64,000 nucleotides of DNA from Hypholoma sublateritium FD-334 SS-4 (Eukaryota; Basidiomycota; Agaricomycetes; Agaricales; Strophariaceae), in the NCBI GenBank assembly GCA_000827495.1, contig KN817528.1, positions 310,001-374,000 on the forward strand, read 5' to 3'. The position numbers were made by a program, and so were the translations under genes. Shown one piece after another: positions 10,832 to 23,340 of the stretch; position 1 is the stretch's first letter, and every line of letters begins with the position of its first letter. A model generated the notes under the pieces. That model ran no database searches. It saw only the letters and a list, made by a program, of their open reading frames with translations, and was not told where the DNA came from.

Positions 10832-13105
10832 ATGTTCACCTCCCCGTTCAGTCGCGTCGCAGCACTGCGCGTGCTCCTCGCCCTGGGCTCCAGTTCACTC
10901 TCAGCAATCGTAGCTGCGCCTGCAGACCCAACAACCGAAGCCGGAGAGGCAAAATTAACAGGTGCATCATGTTTTCCCCGTACCGCATCCCTGCATTTTT
11001 CTGCTGGGATCGGCGCGGACTCTGCGTGCCGCGCCGCGCCGGGGTCGACGATCGACCTATTTTGGAAGCAATTCTCCGATCGAAGAGCCTCGGCAGCCCC
11101 ACGCCCGGCAGAACGTCGGTGGACGCGGCCAAACGCGACCGCGCTGTCCCCCTCCGCTCCGCATGAAAAGTGCTAATTCATGGCTCCCTCGCAGATCCGA
11201 CCGTAGAATGCACGCCGTACAACTACCCCGCGGTCAGCAGTGCCCTCACATCATTCCCGCCCATCTGGGAGCCTGCGTCTATCGTTCCCGGAGACATGGA
11301 CGCGGAAGAGCAGTGGGCCGCGATCCAGGGCGGCGTGCCGGATATCCCGCCGAAGGTGCGCGGAACACCCGCGCTGCGAGGGCCGCGGCTGACGCATTCG
11401 TGTTTGTCTGATTCTTAGGGGACGCTCAGTGGCAACTTTGGCGGCCTGAACTATCCGCAGAGTGACCCCGATTGCTGGTGGACGTTCTCCCAATGCACGA
11501 CGCCGAAGGCGCCGGGGTTGGTGCCCGACATCGCGGTGATGCCTGAGGTGAGCAGAACATCTAGATGCTCGTTAGAGCTAGTGCCGGCCGCACAGTGACG
11601 GTGTGCTCATCCCAAAATTCACAGCCGCAGACGCTCGGATACGGATTCGACGACGGGCCGAACTGCTCGCACAATGCGTTCTATGATTATCTCTCCGCGC
11701 AGAACCAGAAAGCTAGTGCGTGGTCTATTAATAGGATGATGTAGGCGCCGGCGCTTATTGGCCGACGCAGCGATGTTCTATATCGGCAGCAATGTCATGG
11801 ACTGGCCTCTAGAAGCGCAGCGGGCAGTCACAGACGGTATGTCAATTCGCCGAAGGGTATTTCAGATCCGCTGAAGTCATTATTAGGACACGAGATATGC
11901 GTTCGTAAGTCCTCTGCGTCGTTCATTCAGCAATGCGCCGAATTGACATGATAATTATCACGGGCAGACACTTGGTCGCATCACTACAGTAAGAAAACCA
12001 GCACATTATGACGAAGTATATCTGACCAGTTTATAATAATAAAAGTGACCTCATTTACTAGCGAAGACGCTTTCGCTGAGCTGTACTACAGTGAGTACAC
12101 CCACATCTTTAGAGGCCCTTGAATCAGAACTGATTGAAACCAAAGCTGTAAGATATACAGGTTTCTGAGTCCCCAAGAACTTCTTATATACTTTAATCAC
12201 CACAGCTCAAGGCCATTAAATTGGTCACTGGAGTGACGCCGACATGCTGGAGGGTGAGTTCAAAATGGAATTCCTCTCAGATTTAGTTCCTAACCTTTAC
12301 GCAGCCCCCTTTCGGTGATATTGACGACCGAATCCGCTCAATTTCCAGTGGCATGGGGCTCCGTACCGTGCTTTGGAAGTACGACTCGGACGACTGGCAG
12401 TTCGGCTCGACGCCTGGCGTCACCTCCGCAGACGTGGACAACAACTATCAAAAGATGATAAACGACGCAGACAACGGACTCTTCGCGAACGTGTGTATTC
12501 CGCATTCATTCTGATTCTCTGCCTTTAAACCCACTTAAAACATAATGTCGTCTAGGTTGGCACGATGATACTAACGCACGAACTGAACAACTACACGATG
12601 GCGGAGGCTATGAAATATTATCCTCTGCTCAAGAAAGCGTTTGCTGTATGCCCCCCTTCAAATTCATGTACGTGCTCCCGCTGATACGCATTATTCAAAC
12701 AGAACATCGTACCCGTCGGCGTTGGTCTCAACGTCTCCCACCCATATGCCGAAACAAGCTACACATTGCCCTCGTTCGCACAATGTCTGAGTACCTCCCT
12801 TGTCCCAAATTGACGCCCTCTCCTGACATTCTATGCTTGCAGATGTCTCTGGAGACGCGGGATCCAGTTCCGGCGCTAATGCCAACAACACGGCGCCGAT
12901 CGCACCGACGACAAATGCGACAGTGACATCATCTGTCGCGCCAGCGACATCGAGCACAGCCGCACAGCCATCAGGGACAAGCGCAGCGGCTGCGCAGTCT
13001 GAATCGGGTGCGGGTTCCGCGCGGATGGACCTGAGGAAAAACATCGCGGCGGTGATCTGCGTCGCGTCGGTCCTCGCCGGCGCGCTGCTGGTGGGTGCGC
13101 ATTGA
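10832..13105 (+). CDS. GPI-anchored chitin deacetylase (CE4)
   Basis: Fourteen exons can be joined: 10832-10961, 11195-11355, 11419-11547, 11625-11715, 11771-11836, 11887-11904, 11968-11988, 12046-12090, 12146-12147, 12206-12253, 12305-12490, 12556-12645, 12703-12784 and 12843-13105. They total 1332 nt (443 residues). The protein has a signal peptide; a polysaccharide deacetylase domain with GYGFDDGPN (base and metal aspartates), HTWSHH (metal histidines), RPPFGDID and ILTHEL; a Ser/Thr/Ala-rich linker; and a C-terminal hydrophobic tail typical of a GPI signal. It converts wall chitin to chitosan at the cell surface. Exon 9 is only two bases: without it the frame breaks, with it the protein reads ELYYTLKAIKLVTG, the conserved family string. 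Exons 6 and 7 (18 and 21 nt) encode the metal-binding histidines. Confidence 0.92.
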
Positions 13106-14109
13106 GGTGGCGGGGATAAGTATTTTTGGACATTCTATTGAAAAGTTTGCTCTGACAGCCCCAGAGGGCCCGGAGCAAGCTGGCGGACGATCTATATATT
13201 TACAAGCTTTTACGTTACCGTACATATACTCATAATATCCAGGCGCCTGAGGCCATAATATGTCTTAGTAGTCGATGTACATATTCTACTCTTCAACGGA
13301 CCTTAATTAATGGATTTATCAATTCGGACAAAACTATGCTCTTCATCAGTGCAAATGTTGATCTTCTGCATCTTATAAATATTCCTCTGTAGGTTCTTAT
13401 ATCACTGCACGGTCGAAAACAACCTACGTACAACCTCCCCAGTTATTAATACACGCATGCATGCTGAGTGCAAATTTGTGCGAGCTGTCTCGTCTTGAAA
13501 TAGTAACCTTAGCTAACTTGGCGACCATCATCCTGTTGCAAGAGTACCCATAGCATAGACTTTGCTATTCATGATAGACAGTGAGCACAACGTTCCGCAG
13601 GCGCACATGCGGCTGAACTTTTCGGGAGCGCGAGCAGCAAATCATGATGATGTAGCAATCGAAAGTTGCGATATTGCTGCCGACTATGATGCCAATGACG
13701 AGCTCTACGCGCCGCGCGTGTGATTATGAACGCAGGCTGCGGCGCCGGCATGCCTAGAAGGGCGCCAGGGTTAATTTTCGTTCACCGATCGATCGAGCTC
13801 ATTGGCAGTAGCAGCGCAAAGCCCCCGAGCAGGCTCAGCAACGCCAGTCGAACTTGGCGCCTCATTTTCCTCAGGTTGAAACAGGCTGCAACTTCGCTGG
13901 AAAGCTGGAATAGGGCGGAGCAGATTGCTGTAGTACTTGTAGCGGTATGCCGAGTTGGTTGAGAGCATGCGAGGGCGATAAGAGCGTGGCCGGTGGGAAG
14001 GCGCAGGGCATTGTTGACGGTTATTTGGGGCCGGCAAATGGAACCATGGGTCGATAAATTTGATGGCAGTTGCTTGCTTTCCACGTTAGCTTGTCCTCCT
14101 TCCCCAACC
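13106..14109. other. Intergenic region between two cell-wall genes
   Basis: About 1.0 kb. Small frames on both strands have no recognisable content. The 60 bp before the next ATG are pyrimidine-rich, as in many highly expressed fungal leaders. Confidence 0.45.
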
Positions 14110-15110
14110 ATGAAGTCTGCTTTCGCCCCCGTCGCCGCTGCTCTCCTGCTCGCATCCAATGCCATGGCTCAGCTCACGGTCAATACCCCGTACGTATTGG
14201 TCTTTGTTGTCACCACCCCCTCGTCTCACGCCAAAATGCAGCCTGTCTGCCGTCGTTTGCCAACCTCTCCTGATCACCTGGAGTGGAGGAACTCGTGAGT
14301 ACCCACTTCAATTAGATATTCCTCTAGCTAACACCGTTCCTACAGCCCCGTACTTCTTGGTTCGTAGTTATGCTTGATACCACCGTATGTTCCGAGCTTA
14401 CTTGTCGTCATTACTCGTTTGTGTAGAGGTGAGCATGCTTAGTCAACTTGTTATTCATGCTGTCTGACGTGGAATTCGTAGCATCCTCCCTGGAAATCAG
14501 CCCTCCGCTGCTGCCCTCCTTAGCTTCCCTTCCCAAACTACCACTTCCATCACTTGGACCGTTAACATCACTGCCAGTGCGTGCAAACGCTCTTCATTTT
14601 TGGCATCCGGCTGACCTTTTGATAGACACCCAACTCGGGTTGGACTTGAAGGACAGCACTGGTACCCTCGCTCAGTCCGGTGTCTTCACCACTCAAGCTG
14701 GCTGTAAGTCTCAACGATAACACCTATATTAAATCCTTGTTCTTATGCATATACGTAGCTGACACTTCTTGCTTGACTGGCACCTCGTCGACCACTGGTA
14801 CAGGATCCACCTCCGGTACCACTACCTCTACTGGGGTCACCACCGCTCCTGGTACGACTTCTACCAGCCAGGTGACCGTCGCGACGTCTACCACTCCTGG
14901 TACCACTAGGTACGTATCTACCGAAGTATCTTGATTTCGACTGCTAATAGGCGATATTTAAGCTCCGTTTCCACTACCGCCAAGGTTTCTACCACTTCGG
15001 CTGCCGCCACCTCCACCACGTCTACATCATCCGCCGCCGGAAACATGGCTAACGCTGCCTTGGCAGGTGCCTTTGGTATCGGCGCCGCATTGCTTGGACT
15101 TGCGCTGTAA
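14110..15110 (+). CDS. Ser/Thr-rich GPI-anchored Kre9/Knh1-like wall protein
   Basis: Exons 14110-14189, 14242-14294, 14346-14359, 14427-14428, 14482-14576, 14626-14703, 14759-14909 and 14963-15110 total 621 nt (206 residues). The protein has a signal peptide ending at AMA, a Kre9/Knh1 N-terminal domain (PLLITWSGGT, PYFLSILPGNQP, ITWTVNITA), a Ser/Thr-rich stalk of about 75 residues and a hydrophobic tail (AALAGAFGIGAALLGLAL) for GPI attachment. Kre9 proteins take part in beta-1,6-glucan assembly; the biochemical role of the basidiomycete members is not established. Exon 3 is 14 nt and exon 4 only AG (2 nt); these rebuild FLSILPGNQP. Confidence 0.85.
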
Positions 15111-16864
15111 ACAACGCAATGGATAATTTGTGGATTCTGTGAAGAACACTTATTCCCAGTGCTCATTGATTCACTCCTCATTCTTTTCTTTCGGCCATCA
15201 TACCCCCTTATCCTTTGAAAGCTGATCATTCCCGATTTCTTCCGGACATGTGGTAATATCATTTGGATTCGTTTGAATGACATTCTACCACTTTCCAATC
15301 TCTGTGTGAGTTCTTACAAAAGTTTACTAGTGTTGTTTGGGATATATTGCCTTCGTCGGTGCGTCTAATTTGTATTTACATTACCCTTCTTTCTACTTTG
15401 TTGTTTCATTTACAATTGCAATGCATTCTTGCTAAAGCGCGGCCGCCACACTTCATCCTGCTTGGCTAATGTTGGGAATCTGTGGTTGTCCAGAGCTGTG
15501 ATCTATCTGGGCTACTACCTGCTATCTGTCATTACGTGGCCTAGTCCTATGATATGACTGAAACACGTCTTATTATGCATGATCCTTACCAGTAATGCTC
15601 ATTTGCGCGGTCCCTCCTACCTTGCAGGCTAGACTTGGACGAAGTTGTGGCACCAGGCAGACAAGCCAGAGCTCTATCACGTTGTGCCTTCGTCGATTTT
15701 GCTGTCTTCAGTTTCCAGAGGTTGGGGCCATCGTCCTTGGGTGCGTGAGCAGAGATAGTTCTTTCAAAGCGACAGTTCGCCCAGAAAAGGACGACGGCTT
15801 GGATGGGTTGGTCGTCGATTACGAGGCACTGTCTTTCCCTTTCTTAGCCGGCATACTCGGTGGTGGTGTACTAGGTAGGTGTTGTCGAGAGTCGAGAACA
15901 GAGCAAGGGTGGGAGGGGAGTTTGGGAAGGTTAGCAAGCTCAGTGTGAAAGTGGCTCGCCTTTTATCTCCCTCGCCTGCAGAACCATCTAGATCTTCGTC
16001 CAAGACGACTTATCCACACTGCCGAAGGGGTCGGGGAGACAGGCCACTGCGGATTAAAAACGGTCGGACAAAATGGAATGCCAGGGTGCCGGCCATTGGT
16101 CACGATTATCTACATCCCAAAACTCCAGTCATAACTCTGGGCTAACGCTTCCTCCTCGTTGGAATCATTCGGAGACGTTTCAGCTGCTCAATTTGCGCTC
16201 AGCTCATTGAAAAGCGTCGGTCGGGGTTTGCCGGGAGACTGTGGGGAGATTGTGGGGTTGGTCGTCGGTTGTAACACGGTCAACCTTGTTCCCCTTTCCG
16301 CCTTACACGACTATACCATCGGATGCGCTACATATGGCCCTTGCCTGTCCCATGAGCTTAGGATAAACTGATGCAATCTTCCTCGGAGATCTCATAAACA
16401 CGCGATTTCCCTTGTTGAGTTGAGAACTCTTATGAATGCGGATTCCGTACCAACCATTTATGTGCTCTCCGCAGCGCACACGACTGACGGTGCACGGGCT
16501 ATACTATCACGCTGGCAGAAAACATCTAGTCAACTCCCACTGACAAGTTATTAGATACCGAGCTCATGTGGCCACTTCGTCGGCCTTTCTCTTGAATTTC
16601 TCCGGCGGTTGCCCTCTGCTCCCTGCGGGAACGATCTCAGTTAGTGCGGCTAAATCCACGAAATGGCTTGGGCCTTTACCACCGATGCGAAAAGATACTG
16701 GGTCCCTTCGATTGATATAATATGACGGGTCATTTATGTGTGGTGCTCAGTCTGGTTACCCTTCGATCCTGCATTACCCTTTCCTGCGTTGGCATTCGCC
16801 ACACCGCCTTGGTTCTGCTATATAAAATTCTGGGGAGCAATCGACGTTACGGTTGAATATACTG
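15111..16864. promoter_or_regulatory. Long upstream region of the sugar transporter, with TATA box and CreA/Mig1-type sites
   Basis: About 1.75 kb without a supportable gene. TATATAAA at 16819-16826 lies 39 bp before the transporter ATG. GTGGGG occurs twice, at 16241-16246 and 16252-16257, 11 bp apart in the same orientation; both match the SYGGRG consensus of the carbon catabolite repressor CreA/Mig1. Repression by glucose is inferred. Confidence 0.45.
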
Positions 16865-19190
16865 ATGGCTCCTACCGAATTGCAGTGGACAGTCGTAGAT
16901 TTTCTTCACCGAGGGCCTTGGTGGAAGAATCGAGGTGCGTGTACTGATCTTACTAACATATATGTACCTTAACCGTGACTCTGTAGGTCTTCTCGTTCTG
17001 AACATTTGTCTGATAATTCCTCTCTTAACGTCGATTGCGAATGGTCTTGATTCGTCTCTTGTGAATGGTAATCATTCGTTCTTCATGCGCTTTTTCACAT
17101 CCGACAAACAGTGGTCTATTAGGTTTGCAGCTTTTACCCGCGTGGAAAGCATACTTCGATCATCCAAGCGGTAGATGGCTGGGTATAATTTCAGCTAATT
17201 CTTGACATTCTCGTCCTAACAATTCTTTAGGTCTTATCAACTCTGCTCAATTTCTTGGAAACTTGATCGGACTTCCATTCACTCCATACGCGTCGGACAT
17301 ACTTGGTCGCAGAGTTGCTCTGCTTTGGGGGAGTCTCATCATGTGCATGGGAATCGGTCTGCAGGCCGCCGCGAAGAGTGTGCCAATGTTTATTGGTGCG
17401 CGGATTTGTAGTAAGTCGTTTTTGCATGCCATTCTTTCTTTGTCGTTATATTCATTGTTATTATAGTAGGATTTGGGCTTTCATTTTGCCAAAATGCTGC
17501 TCCGCTCCTGCTAATTGAACTGTCATACCCAACACATGTAAGTGCTCTTCTACCTCGCGGGGGATAGGTAATAAGCCTATTGACCTTTCGAATCTATCCA
17601 GCGCGGGAGAATAACGTCTATGTTTAACTCGTGCTGGTACTTCGGGAGTGTCGTCTCCGCATGGGTAAGTGACGAAGCTCTGTCTTCTTCGAATACACCG
17701 TGAATTATCCTCTTAGGTGTGCTTCGGGGCGTTCCGCGCTGCTGAAGGGAGTCAGTGGTCATGGCGTGCACCAACTCTCGTTCAAGCCATCTGCCCGGTT
17801 ATCCAGATTCTGTCCATCGTGTTTATTCCGGAGTCTCCGCGATGGCTCGTGTCGAAAGGAATGGTATATTGCGATCAACATCTCCCTCTTTCATATCTGC
17901 TGAATGACATGCTCTGTAGGAATCTCGCGCCGCAGCTGTTCTTGTGAAATATCATGCAAACGGAAGTGATGATTTGGACCCTCTCGTCACTTTCGAGATG
18001 GCCCAAATACGACATGCAATTCGCATCGAAGAAGACGTCAACAAGAGCACTTCATATTGGTCTCTTTTCTCAACCCATGCGAATAGGAAGCGAATGCGCA
18101 TCATCATCGCGGTTGCCATATTTTCACAATGGAGGTATGGTTTTGGAGATACATGAGTTTCTAAACATGCTTATATGGTGATGTAGTGGCAATGGCTTGG
18201 TCTCGTATTACATCGACATCGTATTAGCAGGAATAGGTATCACTGATACCGAGACCAAAACACTCATCAATGGATGTCTACAAGTACGTCTACTACATAG
18301 TCTTTGTTTCGAAAAGCGTGCTGACGATGTTTTATAAGATCTTCAACTTTGTTATTGCAATTGGTGCCGCCATGTTGATTGACGTCGCAGGACGTCGACC
18401 TCTCTTCATGGTTTCCAATGCAGGAATGCTAATCAGTGTGTGCAATACCTCCATGGCCGTACCCATAGCTGACGGAAGCCTGCAGCGTTTTCCATGTGGA
18501 CGATTACAACAGCTCTTTACAACACCCATCATAACGTGGGGGCCGCCAAGGCCACCATTCCTCTCATTTTCATTTTCTTCTTCTTTTACGACCTTGCATA
18601 CACTCCCTTGATAGTGGCGTATTCGCTGGAAATTCTCCCATTCCGTGTTCGTGCTAAAGGCTTTGCGGTGATGGTGCGTATTCCTCATGCCTTGTGAGCT
18701 TCGCTCCTGACAGTTCACCTAGAATTTCACGGTTATGGCTACAATTGCTTTCAACCAGTTCGTGAATCCCTGGGCGCTTGAAGCGATCTCCTGGTGGTAC
18801 TATGTTGTATATTGCGGATGGCTTGTCTTCGAATTCGTGTTCGTTTTCTTCTTTATCGTGGAAACTAAAGGTAAGCCTTGTGGGCCTCGGCGTGAAGTGA
18901 ACCATCGTTAAGTATATAATATCTCAGGCCGAACACTTGAGGAGACCGCTGCACTCTTTGACGGAGACGAGCAGCCTGCCGACCTCGTAAATATGGGTGG
19001 TGTCGCTGCGGATATGAGCATGAGGCTCAGTCGACATATTGTCACGGAACCCCGACGCACCGTAGAGTTTGAAGCGCTTAACCACACAAAAACGCAAGAA
19101 AAGCAGGAAGAATATTACGACTTGAAGAGACGGAATCGAGACTCGGATGCTACAGCGTCTAGCTCTGATTTCCATGCGCGCGCAATCTGA
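16865..19190 (+). CDS. MFS sugar transporter (lactose permease/hexose transporter family)
   Basis: ATG 16865 is chosen because it follows the TATA box and gives MAPTELQWTVV; the stop is 19188-19190. Joined exons give 12 predicted membrane helices with family signatures: NICLIIPLLTSIANGLDSSLVNG (helix 1), SDILGRRVALLWG (loop 2-3), PESPRWLV before the central loop, INGCLQIFNFVIAIGAAMLIDVAGRRPLF, and VETKGRTLEETAALFDG after helix 12. This last string is typical of fungal Lac12/Stl1-like permeases, which bring mono- or disaccharides in by proton symport. The substrate cannot be read from sequence. The gene converges on an alpha-amylase, so uptake of starch-derived sugar is a reasonable but unproven guess. 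Confidence 0.9.
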
Positions 19191-19673
19191 ACGTGGGCAC
19201 TATCATGTATTTGTTTTCGTCATACCCATACTTCTGTTCATGTATACCTGAAAATCATTGTAACATTTCCTACCAAAATATTGGTGGCATATGCCATTGG
19301 GACTCTTCTTGATCCGTTACTACCACCATCGATGTGTGCAGGATCGACTGTACCGTTGGGAACTTGCATGCGCAATGCTTTGTGGAGCACGACAGAAATA
19401 GACTCCAGCTTCTCCGAGATTTGCCCAAGCGTCGACAATGCGTCGACAGACATCGTCCGAGAACTGATTCCGTCGGTGCCTCATGTACGCGAGCGGCGAG
19501 TTTGCACGGCTGGTCGGTTGAAGCATATCCACACTATATGCGGTTCCGAGAAGCTGAGTCCATTATTGGCCAGAATATAAAGCTGCGATGACCACAGTGA
19601 CGATGCGCGAGGAGGGCGTAGAACAAGCCCCGGCCGTACATGAAAAGTATTATGAGTAGATAAAATGTCTATA
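19191..19673. other. Convergent 3' regions, transporter and amylase
   Basis: 483 bp without a gene. Short frames on both strands are not supported by any motif. Confidence 0.5.
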
Positions 19674-22281
19674 TCAGTCAGCCTGCTCCAACGGCGTCCA
19701 CACCTGGACGTTGTTGGCAAAACAAGAAAAGGTGCCCCAGCCGGCTGCGTCGATTTCGACGCGCCCGTGCTTAGTCATGTGGCTCGCGTACGTTTTCCCC
19801 GCATTTTCCTGGGTGAAGGAATGGCATGCAGTCAGCTATCGCACACAGAGCGCGGCAGGCATGGGTACGCACGACGCCGACATTCATACGGAGTTCGTGG
19901 ATGTGGCCGCCGGAGCTGCGGAGGGAGAAAACCGGAATCAGTGGGTGTGCAACAGTGCGGCAGTGGTGCGGGAAGCTCACTCGTCCTCCTTGTTACTCAG
20001 GATCACGGCGCAGCCAGAGTGCGTCGCGTCGCCGCGGCGCACGAAGCCAATGTAATTCGGGTGCGCAAGGTAGTCGTCCGTTGCACCGTACGCAAAGTGG
20101 CGGCGCGCCTCGATGAGCAGTGTGATGTTGCGCGCAATGTTCTCGCTGTAGCACTCCTTGTTCGGGTAGAGGTCGCCGTAAAATACGCATCTGGCAGATA
20201 AGCGCGCGCGTCAGCGGTCAGGATGGTGGGACAGGTGCGCAAGGGGCTCGCACGGGTAGCCGTATCCTCGGAGTAGTATGATTGCGTACGCCTGGATCTT
20301 GAAGTTGTCGCCAACCCAGCTTTCCAGGCTCTTACCCTCAACCTAGGCATTGCGCGAGTGCTATCAGCTCCCGGTTCGCAGTCGGCTATGAAGCACGGCG
20401 GGGAAGAGACTTGCCGTGCTGATAGGTACAAGTTGGGGAATTAGAGTGTGATCGGTGAAAATGCCTATGGCGGTTGCGAGGACTTACTCATGGTTGTCGA
20501 CAAAAGTGACAGCGTCATTGGGCTTAACCTGGACGATCGTGTTGTTTAGGATCTTGCGGAGATCGTACCGGGTCCGCTCCCTGCTGGCTTGGTTGAAGTT
20601 CATGTGCAACGGCACGTCAAAGAAGGTCGTCTGATGATATAAACAAACGTAATTGTCAGGGAGAACGGAAATATATCGGGGCTGATATAATCTCACTTCG
20701 CCTTTGAAGGCTTTGATATACGGGAGGATGAGCTTGAGGCTTGAAAAGCGGTCAGAGCTCGGCGTGTACATTGGATCAACAAGATCACCTACTTTCCTGA
20801 CCAATACTCTGCTAAAAAGCGCCGTTAGATTTATCCACATAAGATGAGGGAACGCAGCCAGACGTACAAACGACGAACATGGACTTGTCTCCTGCAGCAG
20901 CCCGCGTTTCTTGTATCTACGACGTCAATTAAGGATCGGTAGCGACTAAGAGTACACGTCTAATATACTCACCCATTTAAGAGTAAACTTTCGATCAATA
21001 TGCTTAATAGCATCAAGCCGGAAACCAGTCGCCCCAGTCGTCTAATAGATGGCCAGGTGCGTTAAAAACAGTCGGTCTTCAACATGGTAGGAAGAACTCA
21101 CTTGTAGCACCCATTTCCCCCAACTGAGAAGATCTTCCTGTACTTCGGGGTGCCTATGGTCTATCTGTGTAGGGAAGCATGGGTTCAAGGAAAGAATATT
21201 GTATTGTTTCCCAGCACTCACATCCACTCCTAGCAAGAAATCATAATTTCCAAGTTCGGGGTCAACGTTTCTGGACCAGCCTCTCCGGCCCGGCTCTGCT
21301 ATGCGGTAAATTCCTTTCGTTCGTGTTGTCTGGTCCCAGTCTACGCCTAGAAAAGAGACGTAAGTATCATGATTTCCGCATATTTGAGGTGTTTACCAGT
21401 GAAGTGTTCGTGATGCCAATGAAGAGTGCTATACTGCAGACTCTTTTAGGTTGAAAGATAGCACATAGGCATGTAACCTACCTTGTCCCCTCGTCCTGGA
21501 TAGTCAAATGATGTCCAGCCCTGTGACAGACATCAGTTTTGAGAAGACTATTGTGACTTATAATGACCTGTATCTGTCTGGGTGGACCCGCATTTCTCAA
21601 ACGATTGCTTTCTTGCACGGGAACTGCTCGGAAAGTTTCAGTATGGTCGGCGCCTAACTTATGCTAGAAGTGAAACACAGTTGGGAGTTGGGAGATAACG
21701 AGCAGGAAAAAGGGCATACGTTGAGTACAGCGTCTATTAAAATGTCAATTCCATGCTCGTTGGCAACTTTGCAGGCGTGAAGCAATTCTTCGCGAGTGCC
21801 CCATCTGGTGGCGACTGTGCCTTTGTGGACGAACTCGCCGAGATCCCACTGGTAATGATCTGGATTAGGGGATAGATGAACGCGCCGCGCCGTGACGTAC
21901 GAGATCGTAGGCATCGTAGCCTCTGCCTTTCTGTGAAAAGTGAGCCTCGAGGACTTGGAATACACGTGGCATTGCGTACTGGCTCAGCAGCCTTGTTCGG
22001 AGGCGGCAGCCACACCTGCGTGATGCCCAGCTCTGCCAACCGCGGCACCTCTGTCTCAAAATGCTTCCACCAGCTCAGGGAATTATGTAGACAGTCCCAT
22101 GTAAAGAACTGGATCTGTTATGGTTGGTTCAGCTTCTGTCGTCTTCTATTCCAGCCCGCGACTTGGCACGCACCATCAGTGGGTTGTCGTCCCGCCCTTC
22201 TGGTCCAAGGCGCATGTAAAGAAGAGGCGACGGTGGTGACTCGAAAGCATGTGAAAACCATGATGCAAGTTTAGAGAACAT
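19674..22281 (-). CDS. Intracellular alpha-amylase, GH13 (subfamily 5-like)
   Basis: Start ATG is at 22281 (MFSKLASWFSHAF) and stop at 19674. No signal peptide is evident; the catalytic barrel begins at once (QFFTWDCLHNSLSWWKHFE). GH13 regions are visible: DAVLNH (I), GFRLDAIKH (II, nucleophile aspartate), VVSEYW (III, acid/base glutamate) and FVDNHD (IV). The C-terminal beta domain ends in GTFSCFANNVQVWTPL. Region IV depends on a 4-nt exon at 20415-20418 (revcomp CACG), followed by a GC-AG intron (20414-20343). This gives NHDTVEGKSLESW; direct splicing alone would break the frame. GH13_5 enzymes without signal peptides are known from fungi and are thought to act on internal glucans or cell wall alpha-glucan. 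Confidence 0.88.
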
Positions 22282-23340
22282 GGCGCGCTCGTGAGTCCGG
22301 GACAAGCTCGGGGCGCTGAAATAGTTCTGGGATGAAAGGTGTTGCCTGAAGGGTTCGCAAAGAGACGGTGTTATGTATAAGCTATCATAGATAATCAATT
22401 GGTTCTGGCAGGATGAATGGCCACGTAGTTCTCTGACTAACGCCCAGCGATCGAAGAAGAGCTGGTCACTATGCAAGTAAATGCCATCTAACGGTCTACT
22501 AAATTCTAAGCACGCTCAACCTTTTGCGAGGCGAGATGGCCGGCCGTGCCTCACAATCCACGTGACCGTGTACAAAATTCAACGGCTATAAATTCCATGC
22601 CTTTTTCTTTCGTTCCGTTTGAAAGTTCCCACCACAGCGCTCCCTCGTCTCCTGTTGGCGTTCTGCTTCACATTGGGACATGGACATGGTGCATTCATTC
22701 TGAATAGCTGGTGGGGAGACCGAAAAGCCTCCTTAATCGCTCCAATCGCGCTATACCTACGTAGAGAGGAGTTTCATGATGATGGCGAAATCTTTTCTCG
22801 TAACATCTTGTATTTGCTTCGAATATATTCCTGTTCAACGTCTTACATTATGTTGGAAACTTCCTTAGATTGAGCTTTCCAAACATGACATGTGATGAGT
22901 ACTCTCATCTGTCCGCCTGGTATACTACCACAGCATTCACTCCTGCGTTGACACTATGCCACCCCTCCACTTTGTGTAAATTCTCACTTCTACGGGCTGA
23001 ATAAATGCCATGTGCTTTACCCAAAGCATTTCATGGAGTACAGGTCTTGTTGGTCCAACTACGATTCTACCGGCCCAAACTCTTTAGCTGGCTACTTACA
23101 GTCCTAAAGTCCTAGAGCGATTGAATGACTTTCCCTCCGAATCTGCGCAGTGTCTCTAACATTTGTCCGGCCGGTGGGGCCCCAGTGAACGACGGGCTGG
23201 TGATGTAACGGCGGTACTCCCGAGTACCTGAGGCTAGGATCCACATGTACAAAGGGACGTGAACACATCTGGGACATCTCAACCGCGCGCTAACGTTGCA
23301 CGCTTATCTATCACCTACTATTGCGCTTATCTCAGAACGC
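22282..23340. other. Intergenic region upstream of amylase
   Basis: About 1.06 kb. A TATA-like GCTATAAATT near 22583-22592 on the plus strand precedes a pyrimidine-rich stretch, but I found no ATG-started coding frame behind it. Nothing else is recognised. Confidence 0.4.

Noticed and set aside
22619..22873. 84-codon plus-strand frame after a TATA-like box
   Set aside because: It begins at a non-ATG codon, and no conserved protein content is visible.
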